Shown: piece after piece, positions 8,572 to 12,016 of the stretch | How positions within the stretch are numbered: the first letter of the stretch is position 1 | Layout: every line of letters begins with the position of its first letter | From: Temnopleurus reevesii | Lineage: Eukaryota > Echinodermata > Echinoidea > Temnopleuroida > Temnopleuridae | Length of the DNA stretch: 12,016 nt | Assembly (NCBI GenBank): GCA_036244855.1 | Contig: BQKZ01006161.1 | Span: forward strand, 20,711-32,726 | Direction of reading: 5' to 3' | Position numbers and translations under genes: made by a program | The notes under the pieces: generated by a model | What the model was told of the DNA's origin: nothing | The model's input: only the letters and a program-made list of their open reading frames with translations | Database searches by the model: none

Positions 8572-8648
8572 TGATGTGTGGCTCAGTGGTAGAGTGTCTG
8601 CCCCATGAACAGGGGGTTGTGGGTTCGATCCCTGGCCGAGTTATACCA
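8572..8648 (+). mobile_element. tRNA-derived SINE head
   Basis: The internal RNA polymerase III boxes are clear: A box TGGCTCAGTGG at 8579-8589 and B box GGTTCGATCCC at 8622-8632. The anticodon-like loop, ATGAACA, lies between CCCC and GGGG. Acceptor-stem pairing is poor, so this is a degenerate tRNA-derived SINE head, not a working tRNA. The wording of the boxes and the CCGAGTTATACCA tail are like sea urchin SINEs as I recall them. The SINE body probably continues to about 8800, but its end could not be fixed. Frames across it on both strands are artefacts. Confidence 0.75.
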
Positions 8649-9380
8649 TGGAGATAGGACAGTGAACTGGAGTCACAAGTAAGTGATCGCCTCAGATCGA
8701 GCATACAGGCCGCGTCTTGAAGAATGGCAAAAATGCTGGCAAATATATGTGCTTCCTAAAACGCTTCATCAGGACGGAGAGCAATCACTGAACCCGTTGC
8801 TAGAATAGCCATTATTCGTTAACAGTAACGAAAGTTTTTTTGTGATGGTAATTATATTTTCTCAGGTTTTCGCTGAACAAGTACCGCACATGAATAAGCA
8901 CACAGATTTAAGTGAAATTTAGTACCAGCGACCAGAATTTGCAAGAATTAATACAATGATTTCTACAGTGGGCATTATTGGGCACAAATGGCCTTAAGGT
9001 ATTTGATACTACAATATCTTAATAAAGAAATATAAAAACATAACGATCGGAAGAAATCGGAACACACTTAAATCTGTAGCAAAACGAGTCCATGTAAAGT
9101 GCAGTTTCTTAGCTATATCTCAATAAATAATACAGTGAGACTTGTAAATGCAGATTATGTTCCAAAATTATAATTAATACAACTGCACATTTGTAACTTT
9201 TGTAACCCTAAATTTACTGCGCATCCTAAATTTCTAGATCGGTTGATATCTTAAAATCACTCCAGTCGGCCTGGAACCTCGGATATCAAAGGATCGCTCT
9301 ATGTATTGTTCATCTTTTGAATTTGACCCGGTATTTGACATTCATGACTCTGAGTTGTCGCTCCATTCATGACATCTCCC
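8649..9380. other. SINE body remnant and plain intronic sequence
   Basis: The first 150 bases probably belong to the SINE headed at 8572. The rest is AT-rich with no recognised gene. A 13-base inverted repeat, ACAGATTTAAGTG at 8902-8914 and its complement at 9065-9077, is the only structure seen and may be chance. Confidence 0.45.
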
Positions 9381-9500
9381 TGGTTATACCAAAGACTTTT
9401 GAATGAAACCATCTGCCTTCTTGCCAGCCATCTAGGAATGGAGAAGGGTAATCAGGGTAATAACAACTTTATTTCATACAAAGGCACGCTGGAAGAACAA
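9381..9500 (+). mobile_element. Possible SINE body fragment
   Basis: TTATACCAAAGACTTTT at 9384-9400 resembles the junction between the tRNA head and the body of echinoid SINEs. It is followed by CTTCTTGCC and GGAATGGAGAAGGGTAAT. There is no A or B box here, so it would be a 5'-truncated copy. The call rests on memory of the family and is weak. Confidence 0.33.
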
Positions 9501-9654
9501 CTCACAGCTGAAAGTGTTTTCCCTGAGTGAATATATAAAAGATACCTATCTATGCTTTTCGAAGGTATACAGCGTTAGGATATGGCAATCTCTACCCTAT
9601 AGGGCGCTGCTATTATACCAGCGGGTGCACCCCTCTAATACATCTTATAGACCT

Positions 9655-9735
9655 AACAATCGTCAATATTTGAGGCACCGTGCAGTCATTTTGATGGCGT
9701 GGGTTCGCATCCCACCGCTGCCGCCATGTGAATAT
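9655..9735 (+). mobile_element. Decayed tRNA-derived SINE with B-box remnant
   Basis: GGTTCGCATCC at 9702-9712 looks like a decayed polymerase III B box, preceded by GGCGTGG and followed by CACCGCTGCCGCCATGTG, as in a second type of echinoid tRNA-SINE that I recall. The A box is not clear. The 75-residue frame over it is an artefact. Confidence 0.4.
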
Positions 9736-10490
9736 GATTAAAGAAAGCAAGGCGCCCAAACACAGTTAAGAGCTAGAAAACTAATTAAGTTTATTTTTAA
9801 GTTACTTAAGTTAGACGTGGCTTACATAGAGCCTATAATTAGATAAGTTGAATAACATTGAACTTACGAGATCACCAACACTAAAAAGAGTTCAGTGTCA
9901 CTTTAAAGCATAACACAGGCCCGGATCCAGGATTTTGAAATGGGGGGGGGGGGGGGGGGNGTGCAAACACCGACGTAATAGGCTCAACGCCATGGCATCT
10001 AGGGCCTCCGTAAGAAAACTTTGAATCATAGACGAGCTTAGATGTGTTTTCCTGCTATTTAGGGTCTTTTCATGGGTTGCTTCTCTGAGATTTTAAATAG
10101 TTAAGCTTGATAAGAGGAGAAATGGAGCAAAAAAAATATATATATATAATTCCTCTCCGAATTTTAAGGGGAGAGGGGGCAGAGTCATGTTTCAATACAT
10201 TCCAATGAAATATAATGTAACCAAATTAATAATAATAGTAGATGCAACTTATATGGCACACGTATCCACTCTGTATAGAGCGCTCAAGGCAATTTGCATT
10301 ATTATATGGTTATGTGTTTTGTTTGATTTTTATTGATTTGGTGTTGATGAAGATATTGTGGATGTGTATAAATGACGTCATGATGACATCACGACGAAAA
10401 ACTCGAGAAAGTAATTTACAGTGTACATCATTATGGCAAAAATTAGTAAAGAAAGAAGGAAATTCTGACAAACATAACATGGTGATCTGT
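9736..10490. other. Intronic stretch with poly-G gap and AT microsatellite
   Basis: It contains a CCCGGATCCAGGATTTTGAAATG block at 9921-9942, which looks like part of a dispersed repeat. This leads into 18 G and the N at 9960. An AT microsatellite follows at about 10137-10149, and a second TGACGTCA palindrome at 10373-10380. The open frames at 10242-10526 overlap each other on both strands and show no family resemblance. No gene is supported. Confidence 0.55.
9942..9960. other. Poly-G run ending in a single-N gap
   Basis: Eighteen G are followed by one N and then GTGCAAACACC. No sequence is shared across this gap, unlike the gaps at 4105 and 5567, so it is likely a homopolymer that stopped the reads. 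Confidence 0.9.
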
Positions 10491-10520
10491 ACGACAGACC
10501 ACGACAGACCACGACAGACC
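10491..10520 (+). repeat. Three exact tandem copies of ACGACAGACC
   Basis: The decamer is repeated three times head to tail, then continues ACC and ends. It sits just outside the minus-strand SINE tail. It may be a short minisatellite or slippage product. Confidence 0.9.
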
Positions 10521-10527
10521 ACCTAAA

Positions 10528-10803
10528 AATGCTAACAATAATATCGCTTATAGTTCAAGCCTCTAAGCGATCGTAGTTTAGTATTATTACCTGGCATTTA
10601 CCACGGCTGCCACACGTGGTGCCCCTCTGCAACAAATTTACATTTTTTTCCGTGCGGTACCTACCCATTCACCCCACCTGGGTTGAGTGCAGCACAATCA
10701 AATCTGGATCAATTTTATAATGAGGAAACCTCACCATTGGTGGGGTTCGAACCGTGATCATCTGATGGAAAGACGAGAGTCAGAGCCACTAAACCACATC
10801 GAT
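10528..10803 (-). mobile_element. tRNA-derived SINE, near full length
   Basis: On the minus strand the A box TGGTTTAGTGG (10796-10786) and B box GGTTCGAACCCC (10753-10742) are properly spaced. The tRNA-like part begins near 10803. The body runs through CCTCATTATAAAATTGATCC, a GTGCTGCACTCAACCCAGG block and GGTAATAATACTAAACT. A tail hairpin pairs ATCGCTTA (10542-10549) with TAAGCGAT (10563-10570). This body is one I recall as abundant in sea urchin DNA. It lies about 95 bases upstream of the lectin-domain exon and opposes its transcription. The 3' end is approximate. Confidence 0.75.
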
Positions 10804-10807
10804 TCCA

Positions 10808-10863
10808 GCGTCGTCGTCACATCAATCATCGTCGTCATCGTCGTCGTCGTCCTACCGTCGTGT
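10808..10863 (+). repeat. Imperfect GTC/ATC trinucleotide microsatellite
   Basis: Runs of CGTCGTCGT with interspersed CATCAATCATCGT units directly follow the SINE head and end 35 bases before the lectin exon acceptor. The open frame through it gives a V/I-rich peptide that is not a gene. Length variation here could alter the branch-point neighbourhood. Confidence 0.8.
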
Positions 10864-10897
10864 TTGCTGTCATAAAGCATTGTTTTCATTCATACAG

Positions 10898-11293
10898 TGA
10901 TTGATTCAGCATGCCCGAGCGACAGTGATGAGTATGACGGGTCGTGCTACTACTTTAGCATAAACTATGCCGACCACGCATCGGCTGTCAGACAGTGCAA
11001 CGCACGTGATTCACACCTTGTCTACATCGAATCCCAGAGCGAACAGGAGTTCATTGAGGGGCGTATGAGATATTACTATAGTTTCGATTGCTGGATCGGG
11101 CTTACAGTTGATTCCGGTGGCTGGGACGGCATGTGGATGGACGGTACGCCTCTCAGTCGCACGTACGATAAGACGGGGCGATACTCGTTCAACGAAGGCG
11201 GCGAATGCTTCAGAATACGAGTTGCAGCGGGTTACAGATGGCATGATAGAGATTGCTGGTTAAAGTTTCAATTTATCTGCGAGAAAGAGACAG
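10898..11293 (+). CDS. C-type lectin-like domain (CTLD) exon, secreted lectin
   Basis: One exon encodes a complete long-form CTLD. Counting from the split codon at 10897 as residue 1, cysteines fall at 6, 17, 34, 65, 104, 120 and 128. By family rules C6-C17 is the extra N-terminal pair, C34-C128 and C104-C120 the two core disulphides. Family landmarks are the CP...GSCYYF start, the WIGL motif (66-69), WMDG (80-83) and the FICE end (126-129). The acceptor is CATACAG (to 10897); the donor candidate is CAG|GTGATT. The 396-nt exon has phase 1 at both ends, as is usual for shuffled extracellular modules. If the donor is not used, the frame runs on to TAA at 11317-11319, giving a short C-terminal tail. 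No AATAAA was seen downstream, which mildly favours splicing. CTLDs bind sugars or proteins outside the cell, in echinoderms often in immunity or adhesion. The EPN/QPD motif is absent, WND is WHD, and C65 is unpaired, so classical Ca2+-dependent sugar binding is doubtful. The ligand cannot be read from sequence. Confidence 0.93.
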
Positions 11294-11319
11294 GTGATTC
11301 CACTTTTTTAATTCATTAA

Positions 11320-12016
11320 TTTGTAGTCAATTTTGCTACGATTAACAATCAGATTAATTGAGGTGGTCTGTCAAAACCTACCGGTCACCAGTGTAATGTT
11401 TGTCAGAATTTTTTTCTAACTATAATTATGCTGAATTGTTGTGACCATATCTAAAAATAATGACAGGGGCAATTTGTGCTATTGATAAAGCAGTATCAAA
11501 GCATGATACATAGGCCAAATCTGTCACCACCGTTCTTTCGTATCATTGTGTAGGCCTATGCGTAGATTTTGTGTACAAGTCAATGTGAGAGGCGATCTAG
11601 CTGTCTCCAGCAATGACGAAACATGGGGAAGTGAATGGAGAGGTGACAGATAAGAAGATAATGCCAATACATAATACTTTTCAAGGTCTTAAGGTCATCA
11701 AGGGGTCATCTAGAAGTCATTTTGTGAATTAACATCAACAATATCTTCAACAACTATGAGTCAAGGAGAATCACTGCAAGAGTGTGAAAAACCCTGATAA
11801 CGCTGTTTTTTGTAGAATATGATAGGTTAGGGGCTACTAAACCCAAATTTTTCTTTGTTTTGGCATATGAAAATTTCATGGAGGCACTTGCCATGGGGAC
11901 ATACCATGGGGACATACAACTTAGAGACTCCAACTTTCCCATTTTCACTGGAAGATCTCCCATTTTCAGGCCAATTTCAGAAAACTTCCCATTCTCCTGC
12001 CCGAGCCGTGTGTCGC
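11320..12016. other. Downstream intron or 3' flank, no further exon recognised
   Basis: No AATAAA and no convincing coding island were found. Near the end there is a 13-base tandem pair, CCATGGGGACATA at 11891-11903 and 11904-11916, and then three loose copies of a TTCCCATTTTC motif (11936-11995). The minus-strand frame at 11754-11963 runs through these repeats and is not credible. Whether the gene ends near 11319 or continues beyond the window cannot be decided. Confidence 0.5.

Larger units (their letters stand above)
475..10897 (+). other. Inferred large lectin-gene intron, filled with repeats
   Basis: This stretch lies between the GT donor at 475 and the AG acceptor at 10896-10897, both phase 1. 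It holds no ORF resembling a known protein on either strand; the open frames are short, biased towards Phe/Ile/Lys/Asn and fall in repeats. As assembled it is 10,423 nt, but about 3.4 kb (4105-7546) looks like a second copy of 1067-4104, so the real intron is probably near 7.0 kb. The tract before the acceptor, 10863-10897, is only moderately pyrimidine-rich. The intron call depends on the exon call at 386-474. Confidence 0.55.

Noticed and set aside
8572..8648. A functional tRNA gene with a GAA-like anticodon
   Set aside because: A and B boxes are good, but the acceptor arms do not pair and the anticodon stem has a G-G mismatch; a SINE head fits better.
8375..8704. 109-residue minus-strand frame and the 62-residue plus-strand frame opposite it
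   Set aside because: The middle of each is translated tRNA-like SINE sequence, a common source of false ORFs.
8902..9077. 13-base inverted repeat as ends of a small mobile element
   Set aside because: Homology stops sharply at the 13 bases, no target duplication flanks it, and such matches are expected by chance in AT-rich sequence of this length.
10491..10520. CRISPR-like or larger satellite array
   Set aside because: Only three direct decamers with no spacers are present; this is a short slippage repeat in a eukaryotic intron.
10242..10526. 94-residue plus-strand and 70-residue minus-strand frames
   Set aside because: They overlap on opposite strands, end in the decamer repeat, lack splice or family support, and have intron-like composition.
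10687..10875. 62-residue plus-strand frame ending in a valine/isoleucine-rich run
   Set aside because: It is a minus-strand SINE followed by a GTC/ATC microsatellite read through by chance.
11011..11244. 77-residue minus-strand frame
   Set aside because: It is the antisense shadow of the lectin-domain exon, whose plus-strand frame has clear family motifs.

Overview
The window looks like nuclear DNA of a marine invertebrate, most probably an echinoderm and likely a sea urchin. The reasons are AT-rich intronic sequence, a single-exon C-type lectin domain with phase-1 borders, and tRNA-derived SINEs whose boxes and body I recall from sea urchin DNA. That assignment is from memory and was not searched. 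Nothing bacterial is present: no operons, no Shine-Dalgarno signals, no long intact ORFs.

The one gene I can support is a small secreted C-type lectin on the + strand. A signal-peptide exon (386-474) ends in phase 1 at a GT donor. The lectin-domain exon (10898-11293) opens in phase 1 after a CAG acceptor and has a possible donor at 11294. Splicing the two keeps one open frame. The initiator Met must lie in an earlier exon, probably outside the window. The domain has the long-form cysteine pattern but lacks the usual EPN/QPD sugar motif, carries WHD where WND is normal, and has an unpaired extra cysteine.

Nearly all the rest is the intron between these exons, filled with mobile elements. From about 1067 to 7800 it holds nested TTAA-target transposons: a short palindromic MITE, split at its centre by a ~1.1-1.2 kb long-TIR element, which in one of two copies is split again by a 583-bp near-perfect hairpin MITE. 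A diverged inverted relative of the middle element follows. From 8570 to 10803 there are tRNA-derived SINEs or fragments, microsatellites and a poly-G run.

The assembly here is probably wrong. Single Ns at 4105, 5567 and 9960 mark contig joins. The 1101 bp before the N at 5567 and the 1101 bp after it appear identical (an unmerged contig overlap). Positions 1067-4104 and 4106-7546 are two diverged versions of the same sequence whose homology begins and ends at the N, as expected if two haplotypes were placed in tandem. Collapsing them shortens the intron from about 10.4 kb to about 7.0 kb. No novel defence, toxin or regulatory system is visible; the most interesting items are the nested insertions, the polymorphic hairpin element and the atypical lectin domain.
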